Below are positions 33,340 through 46,524 of a stretch of DNA of 54,843 nt, piece by piece. Origin of the DNA: Salimicrobium album (GTDB lineage Bacteria > Bacillota > Bacilli > Bacillales > Halobacillaceae); the NCBI RefSeq assembly GCF_900107115.1, contig NZ_FNOS01000010.1, positions 1 through 54,843 on the forward strand, given 5' to 3'. The notes beneath the pieces are model-generated. The model was not told the DNA's origin. It made no database searches and saw nothing but the letters and a program-made list of their open reading frames with translations. The first letter of the stretch is position 1; the number at the start of each line of letters is the position of its first letter. Position numbers and translations under genes: made by a program.

Positions 33340-33384
33340 CAAAAATAAGGAGAGGCTCTCCGAAAAATCGAAGAGCCTCTCCCG
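33340..33384 (-). terminator. guaB terminator
   Basis: Reverse strand GGGAGAGGCTCTTCG pairs with CGGAGAGCCTCTCC and is followed by TTATTTTT, 30 bases after the guaB stop. Confidence 0.9.
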
Positions 33385-33413
33385 TGATGGTCTGGACCGG
33401 CCTCCGCCGGCGG

Positions 33414-34919
<1,506 letters not shown>

Positions 34920-34984
34920 TTATATATTGTTATTTACAATAAGACATCCGCCGTCGTTTTTCAACCTGAAAAGTTATAAAGACG

Positions 34985-36058
34985 TCAATAAACTTCCTCC
35001 ACGTGCAGTCCTTCGTCTTTTAAAGACAGCAAAACCTGGCTGCGCTGCAGCTGCACCATGGGATGAGCCGGAGTTGAAGGATCGACGAACACTATGGTGG
35101 CCAGTTCTTCGTTGGAAAGTTTCACCGTCGTTCCTACGGATATACTGGCCAGATCTTCGACGAGCATTTTGATCACTCTCATATCGTATTTGCCGAACTG
35201 CTCTTTCTGGATTTCTTCGATCACTTTGAAAGGAGACTGTTTTTTACGGTAGGGACGCTCCGATGTCATCGCATGGTACACGTCACTTACGGCGATGATC
35301 TGACTGTAGAAGTGGATTTTTTTCTGTGAAACCGCGAGAGGGTACCCCGACCCGTCCAGCCGCTCGTGATGCTGAAGTACGGCGTATTTCACTTTCTTGC
35401 TCAAAACGGTCAGATCCTCGACCATCCGGTAGGAATGCACCGGGTGCTGGCGGACTTCAGCCATTTCCCCGGCGCTCAGAGAGCCCTTTTTCTTCAGTAT
35501 TTCCGGGGAAATAAGCGCCATACCGCCATCACTCAACAGACCGCCGAGAGCAACCTGGATCCATTCCCCCTTCTCAAGACCGAGTCTCTGCCCGAGGTAA
35601 CCTGCAATCAGGCCCATCGCTACACTGTGGTGGTGGATATAGTCGTTTTCACTGGAATAGTGGTGAAGTCTCAGGATTTCCTGACGGGCTTCGGATGCTT
35701 TGAACAGCAAAGGGAGGAACCACTCCCTTATTTCCGGAAGATCGATGCCCGAGCGGTTCCCCCATTTCGTGAACATACGTCTGTGATGATGGACCGCGCT
35801 CAAGTATTCTTCCCTGAACTCCTCGTTCACCGTCGCCTCCATATCTTCCGGTTCATAATGTTCGGATGCTTCCTCAAACGTCTCCCCGCTCGAAAGCCTG
35901 GAGGAAATCTCCACTTCCCGGATACGGAAAGCACGAAGAACGTTGATATGTATCGGATGAAGCACCGTATTCTCCGGTATGAGCGGACGCGAAGTTTTCC
36001 CTTCCACTTCTTTGATCAAAATACATCCCGGTATCAGTTCATTTACGCTTACCTGCAT
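34985..36058 (-). CDS. Degenerate HD-GYP domain protein
   Basis: A 357-residue protein with a short N-terminal domain (MQVSVNELIPGCILIKEV) and a C-terminal HD-GYP domain. The GYP motif is clear (VLQHHERLDGSGYPLAV), as is the following AVSDVYHAMTSERPYRK. The catalytic HD-x-GK motif, however, reads SDGGMA (LLSDGGMALISPEIL), so the metal-ligand His and the Lys are replaced. Cyclic-di-GMP phosphodiesterase activity is therefore doubtful and a binding or scaffold role is possible. A near-perfect Noc-binding palindrome lies inside the gene. Confidence 0.9.
   Translation of the reverse strand: MQVSVNELIPGCILIKEVEGKTSRPLIPENTVLHPIHINVLRAFRIREVEISSRLSSGETFEEASEHYEPEDMEATVNEEFREEYLSAVHHHRRMFTKWGNRSGIDLPEIREWFLPLLFKASEARQEILRLHHYSSENDYIHHHSVAMGLIAGYLGQRLGLEKGEWIQVALGGLLSDGGMALISPEILKKKGSLSAGEMAEVRQHPVHSYRMVEDLTVLSKKVKYAVLQHHERLDGSGYPLAVSQKKIHFYSQIIAVSDVYHAMTSERPYRKKQSPFKVIEEIQKEQFGKYDMRVIKMLVEDLASISVGTTVKLSNEELATIVFVDPSTPAHPMVQLQRSQVLLSLKDEGLHVEEVY
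35498..35513. promoter_or_regulatory. Noc binding site-like palindrome
   Basis: TATTTCCGGGGAAATA differs from TATTTCCCGGGAAATA at one central base. It is inside the HD-GYP gene, about 10 kb from oriC. Confidence 0.55.
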
Positions 36059-36150
36059 CTTTTTCCCGCCTTCCTAAGCATTCGGCCCACTTTAAAGAAA
36101 GGTCCTTTACTTATACTATCGACTTCTTCTCCTGCTATTTCAGTCACAAA

Positions 36151-36185
36151 AGAAAAACCCCCGTCCGTTTATAACGGCGGGGGGA
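36151..36185 (-). terminator. gyrA terminator
   Basis: Reverse strand CCCCGCCGTT and AACGGACGGGGG arms around TATAA, followed by TTTTTCTTTTG. It begins about 10 bases after the gyrA stop. Confidence 0.9.
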
Positions 36186-36193
36186 TAAAACTA

Positions 36194-38689
36194 TTACTCC
36201 AGGCTCTCCGTCGAATCTTCAGAGAGGCCTTCTGTCTCTTCCTCTTTCTCTTCTTTCATCGCTTCAAGACGGGCTACGGTCGACACCTCTTCGCCGTCCT
36301 GCAGACGAATGAGACGCACGCCCTGTGTATTACGCCCGGTACGTGACACACTGCCGGCTGCCATACGGATAAGGACGCCGCTGGCTGTCATAATCATAAG
36401 GTCCTCTTCTCCCGTGACCGCTTTCGTGGAAACGACTTTTCCGTTCCGTTCGGTGAGGTTACAGGTAAGGATCCCTTTTCCGCCCCGGTTCGTTATCCGG
36501 TATTCGGAAGCAGGTGTCCGTTTACCGAACCCTTTATCCGTAACGGTAAGGATTTCACGGTCGTCTTCCACAAGCTCCATCGATACGACCCGGTCGTCAT
36601 TGCGCAGGGAAATACCTTTGACCCCGGCTGCTGTACGGCCCATAGAACGTATCTGTGTCTCAGGGAACCGGATAAGGTACCCGTTTTGGGTGGCGATCAT
36701 GATGTCTTTTTCTCCGTCCGTCATGCGTACGGAAATGAGTTCATCATTTTCACGCAGGCTGAGAGCGATCAGGCCGCCTTTTCGTATATTGGCGAATTTC
36801 GAAAGGCTGGTCCGTTTCGTAACTCCGTGCCTCGTAGTAAAGACGAAGTACCAGTCCTCCTCGAATTTATCCACGGCAATGACGTCGTTGATCCACTCAT
36901 CATTTTCGATATTGAGAAGGTTGATGATCGGAAGACCTTTCGCCGTTCTGCTGAATTCGGGAATCTCATACCCTTTAAGCTTGTACACTTTTCCTTTATT
37001 GGAGAAAAAGAGCACTGTACTGTGGGTGGAGGTCGAAAGCAGATGTTCCACGAAGTCTTCGTCATTCGTACCCATACCCTGCACGCCACGGCCACCGCGA
37101 CGCTGAGCCCGGTATGTGTCGGCCGGAAGCCGCTTCACGTACCCTTGATTAGTAAGAGTGACGACAATCGTCTCCTCCGGAATAAGGTCTTCATCTTCAA
37201 TCATTTCCATACCGCCCATGATAATTTCGGTACGGCGTTCATCACTGAAGCGCTCTTTCAGTTCAAGAAGCTCTTCTCTGATGATTTCGAGTACGCGTTC
37301 TTCGTCGGCCAGAATCGCTTTTAATTCCTCGATTTTCTTAACGAGATCATCGTACTCGGAATCGATCTTCTCGCGTTCAAGCCCTGTCAGACGCTGCAGA
37401 CGCATATCAAGAATAGCCTGGGCCTGCTTCTCGGAAAGCTCGAAGCGGGTCATCAGTTCTTCGCGGGCAACCTCTGTCGTCTGTGACTGTCTTATAAGCG
37501 TAATGACTTCATCCAGGTGATCGAGCGCCACTTTAAGACCTTCGAGAATGTGGGCTCTCGCTTCAGCTTTCTTCAGTTCATAAGCCGTCCGTCTGCGAAT
37601 GACCACTTTCTGGTGTTCCAGATAGTGTTCCAGTGACTGTTTCAGGTTCAGAACCTGGGGTCTTCCGTCGACAAGCGCCAGCATATTGATGCCGAAGGAC
37701 GTCTGGAGAGCTGTCATTTTGTAAAGGTTATTCAGCAGGACGTTGGCATTCACGTCTTTTCTGAGTTCGATGACGATCCGCATGCCGTCCCGGTCCGATT
37801 CGTCACGCAAGTCCGTAATACCGTCTATCTTCTTATCACGGGCAAGTTCGGCAATCTTTTCAACAAGCCGGGCTTTGTTCACCTGATAAGGAAGTTCGGT
37901 AACGATAATGTGATGCTTGCCGTTGGGTTTTTCTTCAATATCGACCTTCGACCGTATTAAAATCGAACCTTTTCCTGTTTCGTAGGCTTTACGTATTCCG
38001 CTCAGTCCGAGAATTTGACCCGATGTCGGAAAGTCCGGACCGAAAATATAGTTTTCCATCAGTTCCTGAACAGTTATGTCACGGTCCCGGCTCAGAGCCA
38101 GCACACCGTCGATAACTTCTCCGAGATGGTGAGGAGGAACGTTTGTGGCCATACCTACGGCAATACCTGCTCCCCCGTTCACGAGAAAGTTCGGAAAACG
38201 GGCGGGCAGAACGGCCGGTTCTTTTTCCGTGCCGTCGTAGTTTTCCTGATAATCAATCGTATCTTTCTGTATATCGCGCAGCATTTCCATCGAAATCTTG
38301 GACATACGTGCCTCGGTGTAACGCATGGCGGCTGCAGAATCCCCGTCGACGGATCCGAAGTTTCCGTGTCCGTCCACGAGCTCGTAACGGAAGCTGAAAT
38401 CCTGAGCCATACGTACCATCGCTTCATATACGGCAGAATCCCCGTGCGGGTGATACTTACCGATGACGTCCCCGACGATACGGGCGGATTTCTTGTACGC
38501 TTTGTCTGCAGTAATGCCGAGATCGTTCATGGCATAAAGAATACGTCTGTGTACCGGTTTCATACCGTCCCGTACGTCCGGGAGGGCACGCGCCACGATG
38601 ACACTCATTGCATAATCCAAAAATGAGGTCCGCATCTCGTTACTTATATTTATTTCATGCACGCGCGAACTGTCTGGCTGATCCACCAT
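36194..38689 (-). CDS. gyrA: DNA gyrase subunit A
   Basis: An 831-residue GyrA. The active-site tyrosine is Y124 in [11 protein letters not shown]. The quinolone region [14 protein letters not shown] has Ser at 85 and Glu at 89, the susceptible residues. The C-terminal half forms the DNA-wrapping beta-pinwheel with the GyrA box QRRGGRG. With GyrB it introduces negative supercoils using ATP. AGGAGG precedes the ATG. It lies 44 bases downstream of gyrB and ends in an acidic tail. Confidence 0.98.
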   Translation of the reverse strand: MVDQPDSSRVHEINISNEMRTSFLDYAMSVIVARALPDVRDGMKPVHRRILYAMNDLGITADKAYKKSARIVGDVIGKYHPHGDSAVYEAMVRMAQDFSFRYELVDGHGNFGSVDGDSAAAMRYTEARMSKISMEMLRDIQKDTIDYQENYDGTEKEPAVLPARFPNFLVNGGAGIAVGMATNVPPHHLGEVIDGVLALSRDRDITVQELMENYIFGPDFPTSGQILGLSGIRKAYETGKGSILIRSKVDIEEKPNGKHHIIVTELPYQVNKARLVEKIAELARDKKIDGITDLRDESDRDGMRIVIELRKDVNANVLLNNLYKMTALQTSFGINMLALVDGRPQVLNLKQSLEHYLEHQKVVIRRRTAYELKKAEARAHILEGLKVALDHLDEVITLIRQSQTTEVAREELMTRFELSEKQAQAILDMRLQRLTGLEREKIDSEYDDLVKKIEELKAILADEERVLEIIREELLELKERFSDERRTEIIMGGMEMIEDEDLIPEETIVVTLTNQGYVKRLPADTYRAQRRGGRGVQGMGTNDEDFVEHLLSTSTHSTVLFFSNKGKVYKLKGYEIPEFSRTAKGLPIINLLNIENDEWINDVIAVDKFEEDWYFVFTTRHGVTKRTSLSKFANIRKGGLIALSLRENDELISVRMTDGEKDIMIATQNGYLIRFPETQIRSMGRTAAGVKGISLRNDDRVVSMELVEDDREILTVTDKGFGKRTPASEYRITNRGGKGILTCNLTERNGKVVSTKAVTGEEDLMIMTASGVLIRMAAGSVSRTGRNTQGVRLIRLQDGEEVSTVARLEAMKEEKEEETEGLSEDSTESLE

Positions 38690-38733
38690 TTTGTAAACCT
38701 CCTAGAGAAACGAACTCTTATCTTTCCTTCGTC

Positions 38734-40695
<1,962 letters not shown>

Positions 40696-40992
40696 TTATT
40701 TATCAAGCGCTTCTTCCATCTCTTCCGAATAGTCATCCAGTTTATCCAGGGTGTTCTGCATTTTTCCACGCTTTTTCAGGGTGGCTACAGAAAGGGGACT
40801 GAAATAGAGCACCTCTTCCGTAACAACCATCGCTTTCGGCTCATACCCCTCCGTCTCCACCACCTGCTTTTCTTTTCTTCTGTTGAAGACCATCTCTTCC
40901 GTAATGGTGGAAGAACTGAGCAGTTCGCAGTCAATGATGGCTACGACCTCTTCGGATTTCACTATGTTGCCTTCACCTATATGAATGAACAA
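40696..40992 (-). CDS. remB: Extracellular matrix regulator RemB
   Basis: A 98-residue DUF370-family protein (YaaB). It opens MFIHIGEGNIVKSEEVVAII and contains VVTEEVLYFSPLSVATLKKR. In B. subtilis RemB, with RemA, promotes biofilm matrix gene expression. The start is a TTG at 40992 behind GAGGTG. It sits between recF and gyrB as in other Bacillaceae, with 9 bases to recF, so it is part of the dnaN-gyrA gene string. Confidence 0.93.
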   Translation of the reverse strand: MFIHIGEGNIVKSEEVVAIIDCELLSSSTITEEMVFNRRKEKQVVETEGYEPKAMVVTEEVLYFSPLSVATLKKRGKMQNTLDKLDDYSEEMEEALDK

Positions 40993-41001
40993 TAGGACAC
41001 C

Positions 41002-42114
41002 TCATTTCTTTCTTATTCCTTCTTCGATATAAAAAAGTTCCGCTTCCTGCAGTGCTTCGTGTTCGATACCGTCGATACTCGTCGTCGAGACGAACGTCTG
41101 GACTTTTCCACGAATCGTATGGAGCAGATGAGACTGCCGGTAGTCATCCAGTTCACTGAGGACATCATCAAGCAGCAGAACCGGGTACTCTCCGGTTTCT
41201 TTATTGATCAGTTCTATTTCGGCCAGTTTCAGGGAAAGGGCAGTCGTCCTCTGCTGTCCCTGGGAGCCGTATGTCTGGACGTCTCTGCCGTTCACATAAA
41301 AGACGAGATCGTCCCTGTGAGGTCCGGCGAGGGTCGTCCCTCTTTCAATCTCTTTCGTTTCGATCCCGTGGAATTTTGCTATATAACTTTCTTTGATAGC
41401 GTCAAGATCCATATCCTCCGACACATCAAGACTCGGTCTGTAGAAAATCTCAAGTTTCTCCAGTTCCCGGCTGATGCCCCGGTGGATCGGAGCTGCCCAT
41501 TCTCTCAAAAGATTCAGAAACTGGAAGCGCCGCTCCACGATAATCGCTGCATGTTCGATAAGCTGTTCGGTAAGTACGTGCAGCATGGTCGCATCTTCAT
41601 TGCGACGGCGCTGCAGGTCTTTCAGAAGATGGTTCCGCTGTCTCAGAACTTTCTGATACTGACCCAGGTGATAAATATACCTCGGCTGGATCTGTCCGAT
41701 TTCCATGTCTATGAAACGGCGGCGCACCTGCGGATTCCCCTTTACGAGGTTCAGGTCTTCAGGTGCGAACATGACGACATTAAGGGCACCGATGTAATCA
41801 CTGAGCCGCCTCTGCTCGATATGATTCAGTTTCGCTTTCTTCCCTTTTTTGGAGAGGACGATTTCCATCGGAAAACGGCTGTTCCGTTTTATAATCGTAC
41901 CTTTTATTTTAGCATACTCCGCGTCCCACTGTATGAGTTCTTTATCCCTCGGAGTACGATGTGATTTCGTGAAAGCGAGTAAATAAATCGATTCCATCAA
42001 ATTCGTCTTCCCCTGAGCATTTTCTCCGATGATGACGTTGATCGTGTCGTCGAACTCGAGAGCAAGTCTGTCGTAATTTCTGTAAGTAGTCAGGGCTATG
42101 TCTTTAATATGCAT
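41002..42114 (-). CDS. recF: DNA replication and repair protein RecF
   Basis: A 370-residue SMC-like ABC ATPase. Walker A is GENAQGKTN near residues 30-38, the signature is [18 protein letters not shown], and Walker B is [14 protein letters not shown]. With RecO and RecR it loads RecA at gaps. The start at 42114 follows GGAG at nine bases and begins with the conserved [14 protein letters not shown]; the frame extends 37 codons upstream, over yaaA, without support. Confidence 0.96.
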   Translation of the reverse strand: MHIKDIALTTYRNYDRLALEFDDTINVIIGENAQGKTNLMESIYLLAFTKSHRTPRDKELIQWDAEYAKIKGTIIKRNSRFPMEIVLSKKGKKAKLNHIEQRRLSDYIGALNVVMFAPEDLNLVKGNPQVRRRFIDMEIGQIQPRYIYHLGQYQKVLRQRNHLLKDLQRRRNEDATMLHVLTEQLIEHAAIIVERRFQFLNLLREWAAPIHRGISRELEKLEIFYRPSLDVSEDMDLDAIKESYIAKFHGIETKEIERGTTLAGPHRDDLVFYVNGRDVQTYGSQGQQRTTALSLKLAEIELINKETGEYPVLLLDDVLSELDDYRQSHLLHTIRGKVQTFVSTTSIDGIEHEALQEAELFYIEEGIRKK

Positions 42115-42130
42115 CAGATCGCTTCTCCAT

Positions 42131-42352
42131 CTACTGTTCGGAGACGACTTCGTATGCTCCGAACTCCTCAATTTCAACGACGTCACCAATCCGGAGCTTC
42201 CGGCCCCGTCTGGATTCGGGTTCACCGTTTACCAGTACTTCAAATTCGGAAAGAAGCATTTTCACCATCCCGCCCGATTCTGCAACGTTCGCCAATTTGA
42301 GGAATTGCCCAAGCTGGATCTGCTCGGTCGTTATTTCAATTTTTTCGCTCAT
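42131..42352 (-). CDS. yaaA: S4 domain RNA-binding protein YaaA
   Basis: A 73-residue S4-fold protein: [22 protein letters not shown], then [19 protein letters not shown]. It is found between dnaN and recF throughout Firmicutes; a link to ribosome assembly has been proposed for the family. The ATG at 42352 follows AAAGGTGACGGAG; a GTG nine bases earlier lies within that Shine-Dalgarno. Confidence 0.93.
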   Translation of the reverse strand: MSEKIEITTEQIQLGQFLKLANVAESGGMVKMLLSEFEVLVNGEPESRRGRKLRIGDVVEIEEFGAYEVVSEQ

Positions 42353-42512
42353 CTCCGTCACCTTTATTCTCTAAGTAGTATCTATTTATCTATTTTACTA
42401 AAGATAAGGGGTTATGAAAAGGAAAGGGCCTTACTTTATCGGGGAGGAGAGAAAAGTTTCCGGAGCGGTCAAGAAACCCGTCACAACCGGTTAAAGTCCC
42501 TTTCAGATCAAA

Positions 42513-42549
42513 ACCTAAAAAAGAGTTATCCACAGTGGATAACTCTTTC
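42513..42549 (-). terminator. dnaN terminator containing DnaA boxes
   Basis: AAAGAGTTATCCAC and GTGGATAACTCTTT are perfect 14-bp arms around a single base; on the reverse strand TTTTTT follows. The forward strand contains the perfect DnaA box TTATCCACA (42526-42534) and the reverse strand TTATCCACT (42534-42542). It can act both as intrinsic terminator and as a DnaA binding site. Confidence 0.85.
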
Positions 42550-42564
42550 TCACGTTACACGTAA

Positions 42565-43704
42565 TTAATACGTACGGACCGGCAGGATGAGCTGAAGTAT
42601 GGAAGCGTCGTCAACGGGAGTGATCAGGAACGGCCGCATCGCTCCTGTAAAAGATATTTTCACCTGAGTTGCATCGATCGCCCTAAGGGCATCCATCATG
42701 TATTTGGCGCTGAACGATATTTTCAGTTCTTCGCCGTCTATTGTGTCAGCCGTCACTTCTTCCGTTACGTTACCGACTTCCGGAGAATTTCCGTGAATTT
42801 CAATCTGGTTGTTTTCTTTCGTAAGCAGACGTACGACGTTGTTTCTGTTTTCTTTAGCCAGCAAAGAAGCACGATCCACGGATTGAAGCAGTTCTTTGGA
42901 ATCGATAAGTACCGTCGTTTTGCTTTCGTTCGGAATAAGACGGGATGTCTCCGGATAGTTACCTTCGAGAAGACGTGACAGGAAATATAAATGTTTTGTC
43001 CGGAAGAGGATCTGGTTATCCGTAATGCTGATCTGTACCGAGTCTCCCGTATCATCGAGAATTTTGTTCAGTTCACTGAGACTCTTCCCGGGGATGACGA
43101 CGGAAGGAAGGTTCAACGTTTCTTCCGTTTCCAGGCTGATTTTTCTTGAAGCGAGACGGTGGCTGTCGGTTGCTACGAACTGAAGATTCTCTTCTTCCGT
43201 ACTCACGTGCACTCCTGTCAGAATCGGTCGGGTCTCGGAAGTGGAAACGGCGAATCCGGTCTGTTTGATTAATCTTTTCAGAAGATCCGTAGGCATATCG
43301 AAACTGTTTTCCGTACGCAGTTGCGGAAGAGACGGGTATTCTTCGGCGTCCTGGCCATTCAGGTGAAATTCTGCACTTCCGGAACGGATCGTTACGTTTT
43401 TCGTATGATCGCTTTCTATTTCCACGGTATTATCCGGAACTTTACGTACGATATCAGGAAAGTACTTTGCCTGTAGAACGATGCTTCCCGGTTCAATGTT
43501 TTCGATATGGACCGTTCCGTCTTCCTCGGCGGGTATGAAAGATTCGATGGAGATGTCGGAGTCACTCCCCGTAAGTTTTACTCCTTCTGTCGTAGCTTCC
43601 AGTTTCATTCCTGTAAGAATCGGAATTGCCGTACGGGAAGATATGGCTTTCATTACATCCTGGACACTTTCCATCAGTTGATCACGCTGAATAGCGAATT
43701 TCAT
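42565..43704 (-). CDS. dnaN: DNA polymerase III sliding clamp, beta subunit
   Basis: A 379-residue beta clamp with three repeated clamp domains. It opens MKFAIQRDQLMESVQDVMKA and ends PVDDASILQLILPVRTY, both highly conserved. It encircles DNA as a dimer and tethers PolC, DnaE and repair proteins. AGGAGG precedes the ATG. It is downstream of dnaA, separated by the 175-base DNA-unwinding part of oriC. Confidence 0.98.
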   Translation of the reverse strand: MKFAIQRDQLMESVQDVMKAISSRTAIPILTGMKLEATTEGVKLTGSDSDISIESFIPAEEDGTVHIENIEPGSIVLQAKYFPDIVRKVPDNTVEIESDHTKNVTIRSGSAEFHLNGQDAEEYPSLPQLRTENSFDMPTDLLKRLIKQTGFAVSTSETRPILTGVHVSTEEENLQFVATDSHRLASRKISLETEETLNLPSVVIPGKSLSELNKILDDTGDSVQISITDNQILFRTKHLYFLSRLLEGNYPETSRLIPNESKTTVLIDSKELLQSVDRASLLAKENRNNVVRLLTKENNQIEIHGNSPEVGNVTEEVTADTIDGEELKISFSAKYMMDALRAIDATQVKISFTGAMRPFLITPVDDASILQLILPVRTY

Positions 43705-43726
43705 TCATGAGTCCTCCTAAAGTGAA

Positions 43727-43791
43727 TATATTAATTATTATTATTAAAAAAATAGTAGTAATAGTAATAGGGCGTGTGGATTTGTGGATAA
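43727..43791. other. oriC DNA unwinding element with DnaA-trios
   Basis: Read on the dnaA strand: DnaA box TTATCCACA (43783-43791), a second box AAATCCACA (43775-43783), a short GC-rich linker, then triplet repeats TAT TAC TAT TAC TAC TAT (43753-43770) and an AT-rich stretch. This layout closely matches the B. subtilis incC basal unwinding system, where DnaA spreads from the boxes onto one strand. Confidence 0.88.
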
Positions 43792-43817
43792 CTGTAATTA
43801 TCTCATGACACATATAA

Positions 43818-43866
43818 TTATCCACATGTGTATAACCTGTGTGCGAATGTGTACCTGTTATTCACA
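43818..43866. other. Additional DnaA boxes downstream of dnaA
   Basis: TTATCCACA (43818-43826, perfect), TGTGTATAA (43827-43835, reverse of TTATACACA) and TTATTCACA (43858-43866). They complete the downstream half of the bipartite oriC. Confidence 0.82.
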
Positions 43867-43879
43867 CTATACCCAGGCT

Positions 43880-45223
43880 CTACGTTTTCAACTGTTCTGT
43901 AATCTCATCGAGTTCCCTGTGAAGCTGCTGATCATTACTCAGCATATTCGTAATCTTTTCATGGGCATGAATGACTGTCGTATGATCGCGTCCCCCGAAT
44001 TCTTCCCCGATTTTAGGAAGGGAGGCATCAGTGAGCTCCCTCGATAAATACATGGCAACCTGACGGGGGAACGCTACGGATTTCGTCCGTTTTTTCGCAG
44101 GAAAATCTTCCATGCGGATGTTGAATTTCTCAGCAACGACTTCCTGTATATCACCGATCGTAATGACTTTCGGTTTCTTGTTCGGAATAATGTCCTTCAG
44201 AGCTTCTGCCGCCAGGGAAGCGTTGATATCCCGATTGATCAGGGAGGAATAGGCCACCACTCTGATCAGTGCTCCTTCGAGTTCACGGATGTTGGTATCG
44301 ATCTGGTTGGCGATATAAAGCATGACCTCATTCGGGATCTCGAGTCCTTCCGCTTTAGCTTTTTTTCTGAGGATCGCAATTCTCGTCTCAAGATCCGGCG
44401 GTGTGATATCCGTAATCAGTCCCCACTCAAAGCGGGAGCGGAGCCTGTCTTCGAGCGTCGGTATCTCTTTCGGGGGACGGTCACTTGAAATGACGATCTG
44501 TTTGCTTTCTTCATGAAGAGTATTGAATGTATGGAAGAACTCTTCCTGGGTCTGTTCTTTCCCCGCAAGGAACTGGATGTCGTCTATAAGAAGAACGTCC
44601 ACGCTCCGGTATTTGTTTCGGAAATTCACGGCTTTGTTATCACGGATCGAGTTAATGAATTCATTCGTGAATTTTTCGGATGTAATATATACGACTTTCG
44701 CATTCGGGTTGTGATCCAGTACGTAATGCCCGATCGCGTGCATCAGGTGGGTTTTGCCAAGCCCGACGCCCCCGTAGATGAACAGGGGGTTATAAGCCCT
44801 TGCCGGAGCTTCTGCAACGGCCAGAGAGGCTGCGTGAGCGAACCGGTTCCCGCTTCCGATGACGAACGTGTCGAACGTATATTTGGAATTCAGCATGCTC
44901 GTCGGAGATTCTTCCCCGTCTTTAAGATCCGGAGGTTTGGAGGAGAGTTTTACGTCTTCGAGAGACTCCTCTTTCGTTTCCGGGATGATGAATTTCGTTT
45001 TCAGTTCCGATCCCGTCACTTCGATCAATGTTTCTTTTATTAATTTCTGATACTGGTTCTCGAGCCAGTCCCTCGCGAATTCATTCGGAGCTATGATGGT
45101 GAGCGTATCTTCGTCGAGAGAGTGAGCTTTCGTCGCTTTCAGCCAGGTCTCAAAGCTCGGTTTGCTGATTTTCTCTTTCATCTGCTCCAGAGTGGCATTC
45201 CATAACTCATGGATATTTTCCAA
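43880..45223 (-). CDS. dnaA: Chromosomal replication initiator protein DnaA
   Basis: A 447-residue DnaA. Domain I ([19 protein letters not shown]) binds DnaD-type partners. The AAA+ domain has [29 protein letters not shown] and the initiator-specific region. Domain IV carries the DnaA-box signature [15 protein letters not shown]. The start is taken as TTG at 45223 behind AAGGGGTG, giving the B. subtilis-like MENI start; a GTG at 45223+9 is the alternative. It is flanked by both halves of oriC, so it autoregulates. Confidence 0.97.
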   Translation of the reverse strand: MENIHELWNATLEQMKEKISKPSFETWLKATKAHSLDEDTLTIIAPNEFARDWLENQYQKLIKETLIEVTGSELKTKFIIPETKEESLEDVKLSSKPPDLKDGEESPTSMLNSKYTFDTFVIGSGNRFAHAASLAVAEAPARAYNPLFIYGGVGLGKTHLMHAIGHYVLDHNPNAKVVYITSEKFTNEFINSIRDNKAVNFRNKYRSVDVLLIDDIQFLAGKEQTQEEFFHTFNTLHEESKQIVISSDRPPKEIPTLEDRLRSRFEWGLITDITPPDLETRIAILRKKAKAEGLEIPNEVMLYIANQIDTNIRELEGALIRVVAYSSLINRDINASLAAEALKDIIPNKKPKVITIGDIQEVVAEKFNIRMEDFPAKKRTKSVAFPRQVAMYLSRELTDASLPKIGEEFGGRDHTTVIHAHEKITNMLSNDQQLHRELDEITEQLKT

Positions 45224-45256
45224 CCCTTTCACCCCTTTCCTGTTCCAATAAAGAAA

Positions 45257-45288
45257 AGCTTTTTGTTCGTTTTACATAACAAAAAGCT
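45257..45288 (-). promoter_or_regulatory. Leader hairpin upstream of dnaA
   Basis: AGCTTTTTGTT and AACAAAAAGCT form perfect 11-bp arms around a 10-base loop. On the reverse strand TTTTCTTT follows, so the hairpin resembles a weak AU-rich attenuator in the dnaA 5' untranslated region. Confidence 0.5.
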
Positions 45289-45379
45289 ATAATTTTTCGC
45301 TTTAACATAAAAAATGTCTTTTAAACTGTTGTGGATGTACGATAGGGTATGAATAAAGGACTCAGTCGTTTTTTACCCA

Positions 45380-45628
45380 TTATCCACACCTTTGTGTATA
45401 AGTATGTCTACACCCCTGTGAAAAACTATCCACACATTACCCACAAGCTGTGGATAATATAAAATCGGGCAGGAATTAATTTCACTGTTAAACACAAATA
45501 TAATATCAAATAAATCGCAGTCTTGCAATGAATCACAGGAACTTATCCACAATTTCTACAGCTTGAGGAAAAAACATATCCACACCACCATATTTTGTGG
45601 TTAACCTGTAGATTAGTGCTGTGGATAG
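45380..45628. other. oriC upstream DnaA-box cluster
   Basis: About 250 bases between dnaA and rpmH with at least nine boxes or near-boxes. Perfect TTATCCACA or its complement occurs at 45380-45388, 45449-45457 and 45543-45551. Variants are at 45393-45401, 45426-45434, 45437-45445, 45576-45584, 45596-45604 and 45620-45628. This is the upstream half of the bipartite Bacillus-type oriC. No gene lies in 45233-45836. Confidence 0.93.
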
Positions 45629-45745
45629 AAACGAGAACTGAAAATGTTGTGCACACTGGAGGTGGACAGCTTATTTTTTTGGTTGTTGTAGTACAGATGC
45701 TGTTGTAAGACACCTCTGAAAAAAGAACTCCCCTTAAATTAGTAA

Positions 45746-45775
45746 TTGACATCATTTTTTAAATATGATTATAAT
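45746..45775 (+). promoter_or_regulatory. rpmH promoter
   Basis: Consensus -35 TTGACA (45746-45751) and consensus -10 TATAAT (45770-45775) with an 18-bp spacer. Confidence 0.92.
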
Positions 45776-45836
45776 GATTAGGACTGCCTATGACATGAGA
45801 AACAACATGTAAATCCCATCAGGAGGTGTGTATATA

Positions 45837-45971
45837 ATGAAACGTACATTTCAACCAAATAATCGTAAGCGCAAAAAAGTACACGGATTCCGTACACGTA
45901 TGAGCACGAAGAACGGCAGAAAAGTTCTTGCTCGTCGTCGTCGTAAAGGAAGAAAAACGTTATCCGCATAA
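45837..45971 (+). CDS. rpmH: 50S ribosomal protein L34
   Basis: A 44-residue, extremely basic protein, [20 protein letters not shown] at the start and [12 protein letters not shown] at the end, which is diagnostic of bacterial L34. AGGAGGTG lies ten bases before the ATG. It is the first gene of the right replichore and is followed by a hairpin and rnpA, as in nearly all bacteria. Confidence 0.98.
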   Translation: MKRTFQPNNRKRKKVHGFRTRMSTKNGRKVLARRRRKGRKTLSA

Positions 45972-45972
45972 G

Positions 45973-46000
45973 ACCACTGAAGTAATCAGTGGTTTTTTTT
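45973..46000 (+). terminator. Hairpin/terminator after rpmH
   Basis: CCACTGA and TCAGTGG arms followed by eight T, two bases after the L34 stop. Partial read-through would set the L34 to RnpA ratio. Confidence 0.85.
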
Positions 46001-46090
46001 CTAGGTTCTGCCATTCGTGTCGGAGTGATGATCGCCACCTGGTGTTCTCCGGCCTTTGGGACAGAACTTTTTTAATGCAGATAAGAGGTT

Positions 46091-46447
46091 GTGAGAACTG
46101 TGCAGAAAGCATACAGAATCAAAAAAAACAAAGAATTTCAGACGGTCTTCAAAAAAGGGAAATCTTTTGCCAACAGGCAGCTGGTTCTTTATTATTATAA
46201 AAAAGATCAGCCTCATTTCCGGATTGGACTATCCGTGAGTAAGCGGATAGGCAATGCTGTAATGAGAAATAAAGTGAAGAGGTACCTGCGTCAGGCTTTT
46301 CAGGAGATGGAAGAGGACCTTCATCAGGAATATGACTACGTAGTGATTGCCAGAAAACCGGTGAACACGATGGAGTACCACGAACTGAAGCAAAGTCTTC
46401 AGCACGTCTGCAGGCGTTCCGGTGTTTTGAAAAAGAAATTGAAATAA
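46091..46447 (+). CDS. rnpA: Ribonuclease P protein component
   Basis: A 118-residue basic RnpA. It contains [20 protein letters not shown] and the RNR box region [20 protein letters not shown]. It assists the RNase P RNA in maturing tRNA 5' ends. The annotated start is the GTG at 46091, which gives the same N-terminal length as B. subtilis; a GTG at 46100 has better spacing (11 bases) from AGAGG and is possible. Confidence 0.95.
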   Translation: MRTVQKAYRIKKNKEFQTVFKKGKSFANRQLVLYYYKKDQPHFRIGLSVSKRIGNAVMRNKVKRYLRQAFQEMEEDLHQEYDYVVIARKPVNTMEYHELKQSLQHVCRRSGVLKKKLK

Positions 46448-46524
46448 AATGTTCATGGAATGATTCCTTAATAAGTGCTAGTATGAAAAAGGAAATATGA
46501 AGTTTCAGTAAGGAGGAAGGAACG

